Shown one piece after another: positions 48,001 through 60,035 of a stretch of 64,000 bases of DNA. This DNA comes from Spirodela intermedia (lineage: Eukaryota > Streptophyta > Magnoliopsida > Alismatales > Araceae), in NCBI GenBank assembly GCA_902729315.2, contig LR746264.1:6975878-7039877 (forward strand), read 5' to 3'. Position 1 is the stretch's first letter, and each line of letters opens with the position of its first letter. The position numbers were made by a program, and so were the translations under genes. The notes below the pieces were generated by a model that was not told where the DNA came from, ran no database searches, and saw only the letters and a program-made list of their open reading frames with translations.

Positions 48001-50909
48001 CCGTAAACAACAATTGTGACCTCAATTATGTGATATTTCCTTGATTGCTCTAGACAAGATGCACAGAAAATACAGTCTTAAAATGCATGTAGTGCACATT
48101 GCAAGAACCCTATAAATAGGGAAACTGGAATACTCTTGACTCCAAACAATCCAGACAACAGAAAGGACGAACTGCAAAGTTAACGAAAAACAGTGACCTC
48201 ACTGATGTCTCAATGTCTAAAGATGATGAGCCCGTAAGCAGTAAAAAAAGAACCATTTAAATACATTGTATATAAAACCCACACACTTCACAATGAATGG
48301 TCTTATCAAACAGGAACCTTTACAACAGAAACGGAAAGTCACTTGCCTCAGTTATTCTCGCTACAAGTGATCAATCCTTCTTGCATGTAGCCTCTCCATC
48401 ATCTTCTGATACTCCAACTCGTCTTCACTCGTGCAGGATAATTGTTTTCGTATAGGTGATGGAGTTATGGAACAAAACGATCAAACAAATGACAAAGATT
48501 ATTGGGACGTACAGCAAAGGACACACCTAAACAAAGCTCAAAGGCTTTCAGTGAACCAAGGAAGGGCACATGGAGGCTTAAGAAATGCCAACCACCAGAT
48601 TTCGGCATGGCAATGCCTCAGCTAGAGTGTTAAATGCCGGTGTCAAGCAGCCAATAAATAGACAGATCCATCGGTTTCTTTTCCATCATGTCACAAAGAA
48701 TCCATAAATTCTGTTTCCGCTGATACCCGGGAGAGATCAAGCTCAACTGCGACTACAGTAACAATACAGGCAAACTAATAAGTTTCCCTGAACCTAAAGA
48801 AGATACAGAAACCGTACTATATCCCAGAGGACAAATCACTCTTATTGTAGAGAAAGTAAGAATAACAAGATAGTTTATAAGAGGAGACATGCTTCACCGT
48901 CCTTGAAACATCTCCAACCCCTTTATAAGAAATAGTCGACAGGCATTGGTACTAAGCTAAACAGAAATAAAAAACTCACGATCAGCAGTGATCTGTTCAT
49001 TCTCAAGTCGCTAATGAGAGCAGGCCTGATTAATCATCACCACAAAGTATGCACCGTCCATCCATCACATTAAACAAAAGTTGACGATCTTCTGGATATT
49101 CTGAAGTAGCCATAGTGTGAAAATGGAGCTAATCAGATAGCATCCAGAAACGGAACCAGGGAATATACTCTCACTATCAATGCAACAGCGGCATTTGTAC
49201 GACCTAAAGCTATTTTCAAAGCAGAGGTCTAACACAGAACAGAAGTCCATATCCAGGAAAATAGCAACTCAAGCATACCCATAACAAGTTACCCTTTGGT
49301 AACCCTTTGGCCATAAGTCTAGGCTGCAAGAAGTGAAGAGATACCATGAGAATCAGCTAATTATGATCTGCTGCCCCATGAAACCCAACTCAAAGGGGAA
49401 ACTGATCATACACTTCTGAAACGGGAAAAAACTACACTGCCATAACCCGTCACATAGTTATTTCTCATACGCGCATAATCAGATCGAAGGCATCTGATGA
49501 AATAATGCGATATGGAATAAAACTCAAAACTAAATGGCCATTCTAGGCCAGATCATCCGTCAAATAATTACCTTCATGAAGATTCGTCTCTACGTGATCA
49601 TAAGGACTAAAAAAGGGGATCACCATTCCCTCCAACTTCGTATAAACTGTATAATATGTGACCAGTAGCAGCAACAAATATTTACCATCATATTCAAATG
49701 ATTTCCACATCCAAAAGCAAAGAAGCATCATAACCCAATTTCTATACAATCATCTGATAGTGAGAGGGACCCACCAGTATATAACTAGACAAGATCTCTC
49801 TCCTGGGAAAAAGACATAACAATGTCCAACAAAGACATCTGGCTGAAACCATCTATAGTGCAGAAGAAAATCACTAAGTTATGGAAACCAAACTGATATC
49901 TGTTTTTCGTACTTGAGTCAGCGTTGATTGGAATCAAATCACCAAGGATACGAGGCACGAGACATTTCACTTTCCCCTAAATAAAGTCTAAAGTACAACT
50001 TCCAAATAACATATTGTGTACCATGCTCCATATTTTTACAAAAAACCAAACAAAAATCAGTTGACAATTCAAGTGATTTTGCCACTATCAAACAATTCAC
50101 GTCTTCATTATATTTGGACTGACAATAAAATGGTGTCTCACTTCCCCTCAAAACTTCCAAGATAAGTACCCCATGCATGGTCAGAGCATTGACAACTGAT
50201 AAGAATGCATCCATATGTTTCCAGAGCACGGTGCATCATCAGAGTGTTACTACACAAACACTTCATCCGTATACTGACACCGTAATGAAAGAAATTATAC
50301 TAGTAGTACAAATATAAAGTATATGACATCTAACCAAATCCAAGTCACCACTCTTGGAAGATGTCATTGATGTTCCCTGCGATTTGATGCTATTAAACAT
50401 CCCGCGGGATGATCTGATTTCTGCTGAACATCCCTACTCATTTCCAAGTGACACCAGTGGCTCACACTTGCTGGATGCACAAGTTTCTTATAAATAGGAT
50501 ATGATAATACGTAGTAAAAACCCTATGCTAAGGTTAGCAGAAAATAATATATGAATGAAGTTTCAATCACACAAATCAGTAAAATGGAAGACGAATCAGC
50601 CTCAGGAAGCAATCTGCATCATGTAACATGAAAAGGATATCAAAACTGCTACTGTGAATTTCAGATCGTAATTCAACTCAATCCTAAACCACACAGCCAT
50701 AAAATCAGAAATTCAAGGAACTAGTCTGAATATTTAACAGAAAGATGAAACATCATTCGTGAAAAAGCAACTGATGCTGTAAGTCCTATGATTTTTTTAT
50801 AGCACGTTGCACCACTTGAGAGCCTTAAACATCTAACCCTTCAATGTAGTCGAGACACCAATATCGAAAATGCATGATCACTGTGTGTAAGTGATAATCC
50901 GATCGCACA
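44994..50909. other. Gene-poor 5.9-kb region
   Basis: The region is AT-rich with only short open frames on either strand. A (GA)n run occupies 45026-45056. A short minus-strand frame at about 48365-48450 reads EDELEYQKMMERLHARR before a stop and could be an exon end, but its acceptor is weak. No tRNA, transposon domain or terminal repeats were recognised. It may be introns of the candidate gene at 44.5-45 kb or true intergenic sequence. Confidence 0.45.
45026..45056. repeat. (GA)n microsatellite
   Basis: A 31-nt GA run just upstream (on the minus strand) of candidate exon A. Confidence 0.95.
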
Positions 50910-52278
50910 TCAGCGCCTAGGAAGGCGAGGCTTCTCGTATCCTCCCCAAGAACCTTGGCCCATGCCGTATAAAGGACCTTTATCTGCGGCACCCTGAGAA
51001 GTAATTGAGTGATAAACTAAATGAATTAAATCCTCAAACAAGGGCAAGACACCTAGTCACGGTCATTCGGACTCATGAGCGATTACTACCGCTCTAAAAT
51101 TTTGAGCCATACCGAGTGAAGACCATATCCATCACCAAATGGAGGAAAGCCCCCTTCAGGACTGTTGAGTTTTACTCCGTAAGCTCCACCTACGAAAATA
51201 AATCAACATAGTCAGGTCTCGGTGACACATGATATTAACTACTAGAACAATCTACGCATCATATGCGTCCAATAAGTGACAAAATGGAAAAACTAAGTAA
51301 TGTTATCAGCTTGTTGGATGTCGTTATAAAGACTACTTAGAACAGACTTGCGGGTAAGAGGGTGCACTTTAAAGCAGTGTATTGTAATCAAAATCAAGCT
51401 TACCCCATAGACTTTAAAATGACCACAGTCATCGAAACAAAAAAATTGGAGATCAGAAACAAGCTTTAGAAATATAGCAAGGTACCTGCGCCCCAGTTTC
51501 TTGGTTCACCACTTGCTAGTTCTGCACGCAGCTTCTCAAGCTCACGAGCCATGGAAACCAAGTTCTTCTCCATTGCCTGCCTCTGGTCGACCAGTTCTGC
51601 ATTCCCCTTCTTCTCATACTCTAATGCGGTCCTGAAAAAGATAAACAAAAGACCGTCAAATTTACACGTGAATCCGGAAGAGGGAGTTGAAAAGTCAACG
51701 ACGAGAAGGACACGATATAAACGAAGTCGGTATGACCTGACACGCATAAGCTCCTGCCTGAGACCATCGATCTCGCCCTTGAGGGCATGCGCCTGCTTAG
51801 CATCGGCCTGAGATCTTGAGAGCTCCTGCGTCAGCCCCTGCACCTGCTCCTGCCGTAGAGATTTTAGCTTCTGAAGATCGGCACGAAGCTGTGCCACTTC
51901 GTTCCGAAGGGGCTCTGCCGCACGGAGGTCAGCCTCCACTTTCATGCCTTTCTCTATCAGATCCCTAATTTGTGCATCCTTATCAGCTCGAATGTCTCCG
52001 ATAAAGATGTTCAAGCGGTGGATCTCATCCTTGGCCATGGCCAACTCCCGCTGCAGGCCGGCGCAATTGTCCACAAGCCTGCGGTTATCCCCCACGAGCC
52101 TCCTTATCTCCCCCATCTGGAATTCGATCTCCTCCTCGTATACCGCCGGTGGAGGCGGTCGAGGCGGCGGGGGCCCGCCGCGTGGGAAGGGATTGCCGTC
52201 GTGTACGTCGGGGTAAGCCGCACGCCGACCGCCATCGTGAAAGGCGTGCCGGGAGGGCATTCGACCTCGTCCGGCCAT
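50910..52278 (-). CDS. FLXL: FLX-like coiled-coil protein
   Basis: The product is a FLX-like (FLC EXPRESSOR-like) protein. Founder FLX works with FRIGIDA to activate FLC in Arabidopsis; FLX-like paralogues are partly redundant or of unknown role. Four exons fit: 51737-52278, 51486-51631, 51113-51189 and 50910-50993, giving 282 aa. The N-terminus MAGRGRMPSRHAFHDGGRR is followed by a Pro-rich tract (PPPPRPPPPAV) and a long coiled coil (about residues 48-225) with the family texts RDLIEKGMKVEADLRAAEP and MEKNLVSMARELEKLRAEL. The C-terminus is Gly-rich and ends GGYEKPRLPRR. The Pro-rich spacer and Gly-rich tail are typical of FLX-like members. Which paralogue this is cannot be settled by eye. Confidence 0.92.
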
Positions 52279-52539
52279 GACCTAGCACAGGAACAGTCAC
52301 CGGCGGCCGAGCCAAGCCCTCTCGGCGGAGCAGGGTGACGCCGCTGAGGCCGACGGTGCAGATAGGGTTTCCACGGGGAGCACACAACAGAAAGTCTGCA
52401 CTTCTCCGTCGTCCCCGATCTAATACGAGCGGTCACCGGACCGGCGGTCGCACTATCTCGACCCGAACCGGTTCTCCCAAATCATAGTGAACCGGACCAA
52501 ACACGCCAATTTAAAGATATTATTATAAATGGATAACTG

Positions 52540-52960
52540 TGGACTTTTTTTCCACCATCCAATCTGAATTTTATAACAACGAACTAATAACACATATTTA
52601 TGTGTCTCTTCTACCATAACTAATTTAGGGTTAAAGTAGTCATTAAGCTATTTAGACGAATGATAATTTAATTATTTAATATATTCATTGAAATCGATTC
52701 AAAAGTAGCACAACTCTCTCTCTCTCTCTCCTCTCCTTGTTGAATGGACTTTATTTCTTTCACAACCCGATCTTCCTTTTAAAAAAATAATTTAATTATC
52801 ATTACTTGTAATTTAGGGGTAAATTATCATTAACCTCTTGACTCGACAAATAAAATAAATTATATAATATAATAATTTAAAATTGATTTATACCAGTCCC
52901 TGGTAACACAATTCACTCTGTGTCTCTTCTCATTCTTCTCTCCTTATTGCACGGACTGAC
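52540..52960 (+). repeat. Tandem AT-rich repeat, about 188-nt period (left copy)
   Basis: Two clear units begin with GGGTTAAAGTAGTCATTAAG (52628) and GGGGTAAATTATCATTAAC (52816). Each continues through an AT-rich part, a TTGATTTATACC-like or GATTCAAAAGTA part, CA-CAATTC, a CT run, and CCTTrTTGnAnGGACT. Related units lie at 62460-62880 in the same orientation. Confidence 0.7.
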
Positions 52961-53342
52961 TGGTGAGTTTACAGAAGTCGCCGTCTTCCTAAGCTTGTGC
53001 CAAAATACTTCGGCGGTGGCCGCGATGAAGTCGGCCAGCTTATTGAGGCCCAAGAGACAAGCACTACGAGAGCAGAAGGAGAGGGCGACTCCAACGCCGT
53101 GACCAGGAAACGGGTTTGCCTTTCAGTACGTGCAGCCACATTAAAGAACCGGCCATCTCGAAGCGGCCACTACCCATTTACTTTCCATTCCCGAGGGACG
53201 TCAGGTGCGAGTAACTCCCTCGGTTACTTTGACTTCTTCGTAGAAAAATCTGTAATATCTCGTTCTCTCAGGGTTTGTTTTCATCTTATCATCTCAGAAT
53301 TAATTCTCCTTTCTGTCCACTCTCAACCTAGGGCACCCATCA
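52961..53342 (+). repeat. 5' LTR of the gypsy element
   Basis: It aligns with 58251-58697 over most of its length, but the first 100 nt are poorly matched and some internal blocks are missing, such as a purine-rich stretch at 58430-58460. The left border is therefore approximate. Confidence 0.65.
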
Positions 53343-53344
53343 AT

Positions 53345-53358
53345 TGGTATGAGAGCCA
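53345..53358 (+). other. Primer binding site of the gypsy element
   Basis: TGGTATGAGAGCCA starts 2 nt after the LTR end. It differs by one base (G for C at position 7) from the plant initiator-tRNA-Met primer site TGGTATCAGAGCC. Confidence 0.8.
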
Positions 53359-53392
53359 AGTTTTGATCGACATGTGACTTAAGCCTAGTGAA

Positions 53393-54550
53393 GTGAAGTG
53401 GGGAGACATCGACAAAGAACTAGAAGAAGTGCGCCTTCAAATCTCCAAAGACCAAGTAGGCAATCAGGAATTTCGGGAGGCGATACACCAACAACTAGTG
53501 GCCATCACACACACCCGAGAGTCTATAGCATCAGATGACCATGTGTCCAAATCGACCCGACAAAGGAAAGAGTCAAGGCAACTCTAACGGCAAGTGTGGC
53601 ACAGGGAGTCAAGTTGCGGGTGAACCGCGGGCCTTCCCGAGAACTCGGCAACCGAAAGGAAAGCCCAACATCATCCCATAAGCCCCCCCCTCTGTCCGGG
53701 ACACCAGTAGAACCTCTTCCGCAGACCCACAGTAACATCGACCAAAAACGACGACAAGAAATCTGGGTTTTGACGGTCGTGACCTGGAAGGATGGGTGTT
53801 CCGTACCGAAATCTATTTCAACACACATCGTTTCAATGCAGACGACAAACTTGCCGAAGCCCGCCTCTGCATGGAAGGTTGAGTCTTACATTGGCTCCAA
53901 TGGGTGGAAGAACGGATGCCTTTCTGATGTTGGGAGGACCTGAAACAGCAGGTATTAACGCGATTTAGCTCCAAGAAGGCAAACACTCTGTGTCAGCGCT
54001 TCCTAGAGCTTACTCAAGAGGGGACCGTGGACGAATATATCAAGGACTTCGAGCTGCTATCCAAAGTTCTTCGGAACATTCCTGAGGAGATACTAGAAGG
54101 ATCTTTCCTCAAGGGACTCTGCAAAGATATTCAGGTAGAAGTTTGTGCTCTAAATCCGGCAGGATTGGAGGCAATGATGCAAGTTGCCCAACATATAGAG
54201 TTGAAGATCAACACGTTGATCGAATTGAGAGCTCTGGGGAGAACTCGGACCATCAGAACGATGTAAATGGGAGCATCTCACCTCGACCTCAGGCGACCAC
54301 GAGTAGCGGATTTTAAGAGAGGTGAAGAGGGAGGATCTCGCGGAGCTCCCCCCCCATCCCAGGCTAGTGATCAAACTGACCGGAGGAGGAGACTGAACCT
54401 TTCAGCAGCCGAGATCCAATCCCGTCGTCTCAAGGAGCTGTGCTATCATTGCAACGAAAAATTCTCACCGGGCCGACATTGCAAGAGAGAGTTGCACATT
54501 ATATTTTTTCCCTCCGACTTAGATTCTTTGTTAGAGTCATCAGAGAGGTG
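53393..54550 (+). pseudogene. gag: gag remnant of the gypsy element
   Basis: Open pieces occur at 53393-53587, 53596-53943, 54027-54266 and 54267-54551 in shifting frames. The capsid-like part around 53760-54240 shows the gypsy gag text (a GW.FR-like segment, then LTQEGTVDEYIKDFELLSKV). The zinc knuckle at 54441-54482 is C-x2-C-x9-C with Ser at the position normally His, so the CCHC metal site is incomplete. Frameshifts and a TAA after the capsid part show it is not translated as one protein. Confidence 0.8.
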
Positions 54551-54687
54551 AGGACGAGCCCTCCGCCATGACAGAAGAACATAATCTGGTTCACCTAGAG
54601 GTAACAGTACATTCCTTGTCCGGAGAGGAACCCATCTGATCGCTTAAATTCCGTGGGGCTATCAACAGACGATCGGTTGTCGTTCTG

Positions 54688-54957
54688 GTGGACAGTGGGG
54701 ACACTCATAATTTTATTAATCAATCTGTGGCCCGAGAACTCAACCTGCTGGTCGAAAACACTCCAGATGTTCAGGTGATCACAGGCACGGGGGAAAGAGT
54801 GACTGGCACGCAGGCATGCCGTGGAGTCTCAGTCGACATACAGGCCACCACGGTTTGTGACGAGATTTTGATCTTACCCTTGACAACCGTGGATGTGATC
54901 CTCGGCCTCCGCTGGATGGAGTCTCGGAAGAAAGTCGAGCTTGACTTTGAGAACTAG
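54688..54957 (+). pseudogene. Retroviral-type aspartic protease remnant
   Basis: An 89-codon frame carries the active-site VDSG (DSG at 54691-54699) followed by THNFI, a flap-like ITGTGERV and ILGLRWM. The residue after DSG is Asp where Ala or a small residue is usual. The flanks have stops, so it survives only as a domain fragment. Confidence 0.8.
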
Positions 54958-55339
54958 TCAGTATCCTTGCAAATAGGGGCCGAGCTGGTGGTCCTGATTG
55001 CCGACTTCCCTCAGGTCCAAGAGGCCCACACACTCAAGGTGCTCACCGGAGGAGTCAAGAAGGGTAATATACTCATCGAAATCTACCAATTAACGAACCA
55101 CAGAGATCTTGAGAGCTCGGCTTGGAGGAAAGTATGAGGCTCCTCTTCTCAGGGCCTTTCTTAGAGGCCATTGGCCTCCCACCGCCGCGAGAGGTAGATC
55201 ATAAAATACCGTTTGCTCCAGCTACTATGCCTATCAATGTTCATCCTTTGAGGTACCCCCACATCCATAAGTCAGAAATCGAGATGTTGATATGGGAAAT
55301 GATGGTGGAAGGCTTGATCCAGCATTTAAACATTCCCTT

Positions 55340-55830
55340 CTCCAGCCCGACGCTGTTTATTTGAAAGAAGGACAGTACTTGGTGGTTTTGCATTGACTAC
55401 GGTGTTTTGAACCGTGTCACTATCCCTGACAGGTTTCCGATTCCAATCATGGAAGAGCTTCTCGATGAATTGCATAGAGCTCAAGTGTTCTTAAAGTTGG
55501 ACTTACACTTGGGATATCACCAGATCCGAGTGAACGCGGAGGACGTCCCAAAAACGGCCTTCCAGACCCACGAAGGGCATTACGAGTTCCTCGTAATGCC
55601 GTTCAGGCTCTCCAACGCCCCGGCCACCTTCCAAGCCTTGATGAACAAGATCTTCAGTAAGTTTTTGAGAAGGTTTGTTCTGATATTCTTCGGCGACATA
55701 TTGATTTATTATAGAAATCGTTGCGAGCACGAGGAGCATCTCCGACATGTGTTCACTATTTTAGAAGAGCACCATCTCCATCTGAACCCCAAGAATGCTC
55801 ATATGGAGTGCATAAGATCGCTTATCTAGG
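55340..55830 (+). pseudogene. pol: Reverse transcriptase remnant with altered catalytic motif
   Basis: The frame has the gypsy RT order: [20 protein letters not shown], then [13 protein letters not shown] with the first catalytic Asp, then [20 protein letters not shown]. The FFDD box reads FFGD: codon GGC at 55692-55694 stands where Asp is needed for metal binding. A stop precedes the core near 55362 and another follows at 55827. Confidence 0.88.
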
Positions 55831-57792
55831 GCATTAGGCCTCTGCAGACGGCGTCGCCGTTGACCAAGAGAAGGTCGAAGTAGTACTCAGGTGGCCGTCG
55901 CCGAGCAAGCTCAGAGAACACCGCGGATTCTTGGGCTTAACTGGGTATTATAAATGGTTTATCGCCAGTTATGGGAGCTTTGCCCGGTCATTAACACAAA
56001 TGCTGAAGCAGGATGTCTTCAGTTGGGGATAGGAAGCTGAAACGGACTTCTGGCAGGTCAAGACAACACTCACGACAGCGTCGGTGCTTGCACTCCCAAA
56101 CTTCGACGAGTAGTTCAAGTTAGAGACAGACGCCTCCGGCAAGGGGGTCGGTGTAGTGCTGATGCAACGACGGTGACCAATTGCCTACTTCAGTAAAGCT
56201 TTGACAACAGTGGAAAAAACTGAAGTCGGTTTATGAGCAAGAATTGCTTCCCATAGTGCTTGCAACCTTGAAGTGGAAGCACTACCTGTTGGGAAAAAGA
56301 TTCGTGATTTACACGAATTAGAGAAACCTGAAGTTCATAAGATAACAGCATCAAGTACTCCCAAAATATCAGAAATGGCTGTGCAAGATTATACTAATTG
56401 ACTTTGAGGTTAGATTTAAAGCTGGGAGCGAGAACAAAGCCGCAGATGCCTTGTCTCAGGTCCACTTCGACCTTCTCTCACAAGCAACCGAACTAAGCCA
56501 CCCAGAACTGCTCGACGTACAGATCATCATCGAAGAAAACAGATTCGACTTATTCCTCTCTAAGGTCTTAGAACAACCAGATGACTACCCACATTACTCC
56601 GTGCAGTAGGGACAACTATTCTATTGAGGGCGACTCGTCATCTCTGAAAACTCGCGACTCATTCCTCATATACTGCAAGAGTTTCACAGCTTAGTCACCG
56701 GAGGGCATTCCAGTTTCCAAAGAACATACCGACGGGTCATGCAAAATGTCCACTAGAGGGGTATGAAAACATGCGCCTAGAAGTTCGTCCCCCAGCTCCG
56801 AGGTCTATCAACGGAACAAATCGAAATCTTTCTCTCTCGGCGGCTTCCTCCAGCCCCTCCCAATTCCGACGCAGATATGGGCAGATATCAACATGGACTT
56901 TATCGAAGGATTGCCAACATCAGATGGATATAACTCAATCTTGGTCATCGTGGATTGACTAAGTAAATATGTTCACTTCTCAACCCTTCGGCACCCCTTC
57001 ACAGCAAAAGACGTAGTGTTGACTATCGTTTAAGATCTCGTGTGGCTTCACGGGTTCCCAGAGTCCATCCTTACCGATCAGGACTGTATTTTTATGGCAA
57101 AAGATTTTCAAGCTCCATGGCACAACCCTCCGACGAATCAGCTCGTACCACCCTCAAACTGACGGACAGTCGGAAGTGGTTAACCGTAGTCTGGAAACTT
57201 ACCTGCGATGTTTTGTAGGGGATCGTCCACGACAGTAAAGTCGGTGGCTTCTGTGGGCCGAATTTTTGTTTAACACTAACTACAACTCGTCATCAGGCTT
57301 CACCCCATTCAAGATTGTTTACGATCGTGACCCCCCCACATTATTGAGGTATGAATCAGGTACTGCCAAGACGACTGATGTCGACCAACTCCTACGAGAT
57401 AGAGACTAAACCCTCGCACAGCCCAAGCTCAATCTCCAACGCGCTCAAGCCAGGATGAAGGCACAAGTAGATTGTGGACAACGCGACCTCGAGTTCTAAC
57501 CAGGGGATGCTGTCTACTCAAACTGCGTCCATGTCGGTAGAAATCCTTGGGTAGGTGACCCTACGGGAAGCTTGCTCCGTGATTTTTTCGGGCCGTACTC
57601 CATTCTAAAACGAATTGGAGTAATAGCATAATACAACCTCGACCTGCCAGCCTCTGCAAGAATATATCAATGTTGATGAGGATCTCACCTGGGTCATTCA
57701 GCCGGCAGAGGTCTACGTAGAAATGGTGCAGGTGGAAGAAATGAAAACCGTTCGACCCATTTCTCGAGGTTCTTCTTGGCACGATTATTGAG
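55831..57792 (+). pseudogene. pol: RNase H and integrase remnants
   Basis: Short matches in all three frames follow RT: an RNase H start with ETDASGKGVGVVLMQR (about 56125-56172), an integrase zinc-finger area near 56715, the integrase core text [21 protein letters not shown] (split by a stop after it, about 56893-56957), and a C-terminal chromo-like end near 57690-57790. Stops and frame changes every 50-200 nt show long decay. Confidence 0.75.
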
Positions 57793-57808
57793 GTGGCTGT
57801 GAGTTTGC

Positions 57809-58195
57809 TATAAATAGAGAGTCACCTCTACTCATTCGTAACAACACAAATCAACCTCCTTCTACTTTTGTTCCACATAAAGTATTTGAGAAAGAGATTC
57901 CGAAGAAGATCTCTTGAGCTGGTGAGTGTATCAGAGGGTCAAGATCAAAGATTCGTTCTTTGGAATCTTAGAAGGGTCAAGATTAAAGATTTGTTCTCTA
58001 AGTTCTTGAGTAATTCTTTTGTACTATTTTTCGCATCTAGTAGAGCTTTCATCGTCGCCCGTTAAGAAGCCAACCTCCGAACCATGTAAAATCTTTATGT
58101 CGGTACTCTTGTTGTAAGTTGTTCTTTCTTTTACCTTACTTTCTATCATGAGCATCGCTTCTGTTAAAGTCTATATTAGACGATTTACTCTAACA
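57809..58195 (+). repeat. LTR-like segment type 2, copy 1
   Basis: A TATAAATAG box (57809) is followed by sequence with the typical plant LTR R/U5 layout, including GTCGCCCGT, an AACC..CCGAACCATGTAAA block and a TATTAGACGATTTACTCTAACA end. It resembles 59712-60035 throughout. Confidence 0.65.
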
Positions 58196-58250
58196 TAGAG
58201 GAGCACATTCAAGTCTAAAAGGCGTCCACGTGGAAAGAGGTCCATCAAAT

Positions 58251-58697
58251 TGTTAGGGCTGAACGATCAAGACAACCTTCTCGAACAGGTAAGACGCTGA
58301 CATGAGCAGTACACTGTTGGAGTCAAGAGCCATAAACACTACGGAGCCATAGGAGAGGGTGACTCCAACGCCGTGACCAGGAAACGCTTTGCCTTTCTGT
58401 ACTGCACCCATATTAAAGAACCCTAGACCCAAGAAGAAGGGGGAAGAGGAAGAAGAGTCTCGGAGACCAGCCATCTCAAAGCACCCACTACCCATTTCCC
58501 TTCCATCCTCGAGGAACGTCACCTGTAAGTCGACTCTCTTAGTTACATTCACTTCGCAGGAGTTAAAAAGTCTGTAGTATCTCGTTTGACGAACCCGTCT
58601 TTCTCTACGACGGTCCAACCGACCCAACATCTATTTCCATCTTATCATCTCAATTAGAATCAATTCCCCTTTCTGTCCACTCTTGGGGCACCCATCA
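58251..58697 (+). repeat. 3' LTR of the gypsy element
   Basis: It begins TGTTAG and ends CCATCA, with a purine run GGAAAGAGG just upstream that could be the polypurine tract. It matches the 5' LTR block by block. Confidence 0.75.
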
Positions 58698-59711
58698 GCC
58701 TAGTAACGAGGAACAAGAATACCGTGCGCGCGCGTGTGTGTGTGAGAGAGAAGATGAAATCCTCTTCCTTGATCAATCTACCTACAGGATCTCCAGAAGA
58801 GTATAAAATACTCAGTGAAAACTTGAGTACAGGGGAAGAAGCCAATGGTAGATGAAGGGAAATCAGTCAAGGACTGATGAAACGGAAAGTACACACAAAC
58901 TGACCCAATATGAGGGGGGTCAGCCTCTAGTCTTCTGACTTCTCTCCTGCCCATTTCTCTTGCTGGGGCCTCATATCTGTAGCCATCTTGTGGCTGATTT
59001 GATACCTGCCTTTCGGTGGTTTAAGGCGTCCCATCTCCTTTGCTGGTGACGTTTAGCGGCGTTTAGTGCTGGTTTAAGGTCAGGACCTTTGGTGATGGAG
59101 ATGCCTGTAAAGTCAACGAAATCAAGGAAAGAATCCCACAGAGTTAATTTTTTGGGCTTAAATTTAATCTTACGAAATTCAGGCATGGATGGGTTAGGCT
59201 GGTCTGCTCATCGGGCTCGTCAAGCAAAGGTGTAATGAGGGTACTAGTTGTGGAAAGATGTCAACTCAGGTCACAGAGGGGTTGATAGTTGATCGTTGAT
59301 CGAGTATGTGATCATTGATCATTGACCCATTTATAGACAGTTTGACCATTGAGTGATGGAGACAGTCGAACACGACGGTCGGCCAAAGCTGCCACCAGGC
59401 GGCGATCTCATTGTTGCGGTGGAGCTTCCTGACTCCTGCTGTAGAAGCCCTCTGCATTGTCCCATTCTTTCATGGTGTTCCTCCCAACTAAAGATCAGTC
59501 TTCTCCACCTCAAGCCCAAACATCAATAAAACATGATAACTCCTTTCTCTCATTAATCAATATTAATATAAGAAGAACAAGTTTTACCAATCAAAGAACT
59601 AGTAGTTCACTATGGGCAGGCCAAGCTAGAAGGAAGAAATGGTTGAACCGAACCATTTAAGCTTCAAGGAGGAAACGGCATGCACATTTCCCGAGGTAGC
59701 TCAAAGAGGTC
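58698..59711. other. Unassigned spacer between retroelement parts
   Basis: A short (GC)n-(GT)n-(GA)n run lies at 58727-58752. Minus-strand frames at 58971-59186 and 59266-59457 show no domain. Near 59285-59330 there are short overlapping TGATCATTGATC repeats. I recognise no gene. Confidence 0.4.
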
Positions 59712-60035
59712 TATAAATAGAGGCCACATCTTATAGTGCTAGTGACCATTAAGTACCAAAGAGATTAGGAGAGGGTTTCTAATGGAGAGATCTCTACTTA
59801 ATAGTAAAGGACTAGTGAGTTCTTTGAGGGCCAAGATTAGATATTTGTATTTTGAGTTTTTGGAGTGCTCTTCTATACTTTACTTCATCTAGTGGAGCTT
59901 TTCATTGTCGCTTGTGGACGTAAGAGGTCGACCTCCAAACCACATAAATTATTGTGTCTTCAGTTATGAGTTGTTCATTTTATTTCTTTCTTCCAACTTC
60001 AGTGCTAAGTCCATATTAGGCATTTATCTCTAACA
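59712..60035 (+). repeat. LTR-like segment type 2, copy 2
   Basis: A TATAAATAG box (59712), a TCGCTTGTGGACGTAAG-like block, CCTCCAAACCACATAAA and an end in TTATCTCTAACA parallel copy 1. No primer binding site follows, so it may be a solo or 3' LTR. Confidence 0.6.

Larger units (their letters stand above)
52961..58697 (+). mobile_element. Degenerate Ty3/gypsy LTR retrotransposon
   Basis: The element has diverged LTRs (about 52961-53342 and 58251-58697), a tRNA-iMet-like primer binding site at 53345, and gag, protease, reverse transcriptase, RNase H and integrase remnants in the standard gypsy order. There are many frameshifts and stops and at least one lost catalytic residue, so it is dead. 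The LTRs share long blocks such as GACTCCAACGCCGTGACCAG, and both end in CACCCATCA. The 3' LTR begins TGTTAG and is 447 nt. An extra LTR-like segment (57809-58195) sits between pol and the 3' LTR, so the element is either mosaic or carries an insertion. Confidence 0.85.
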
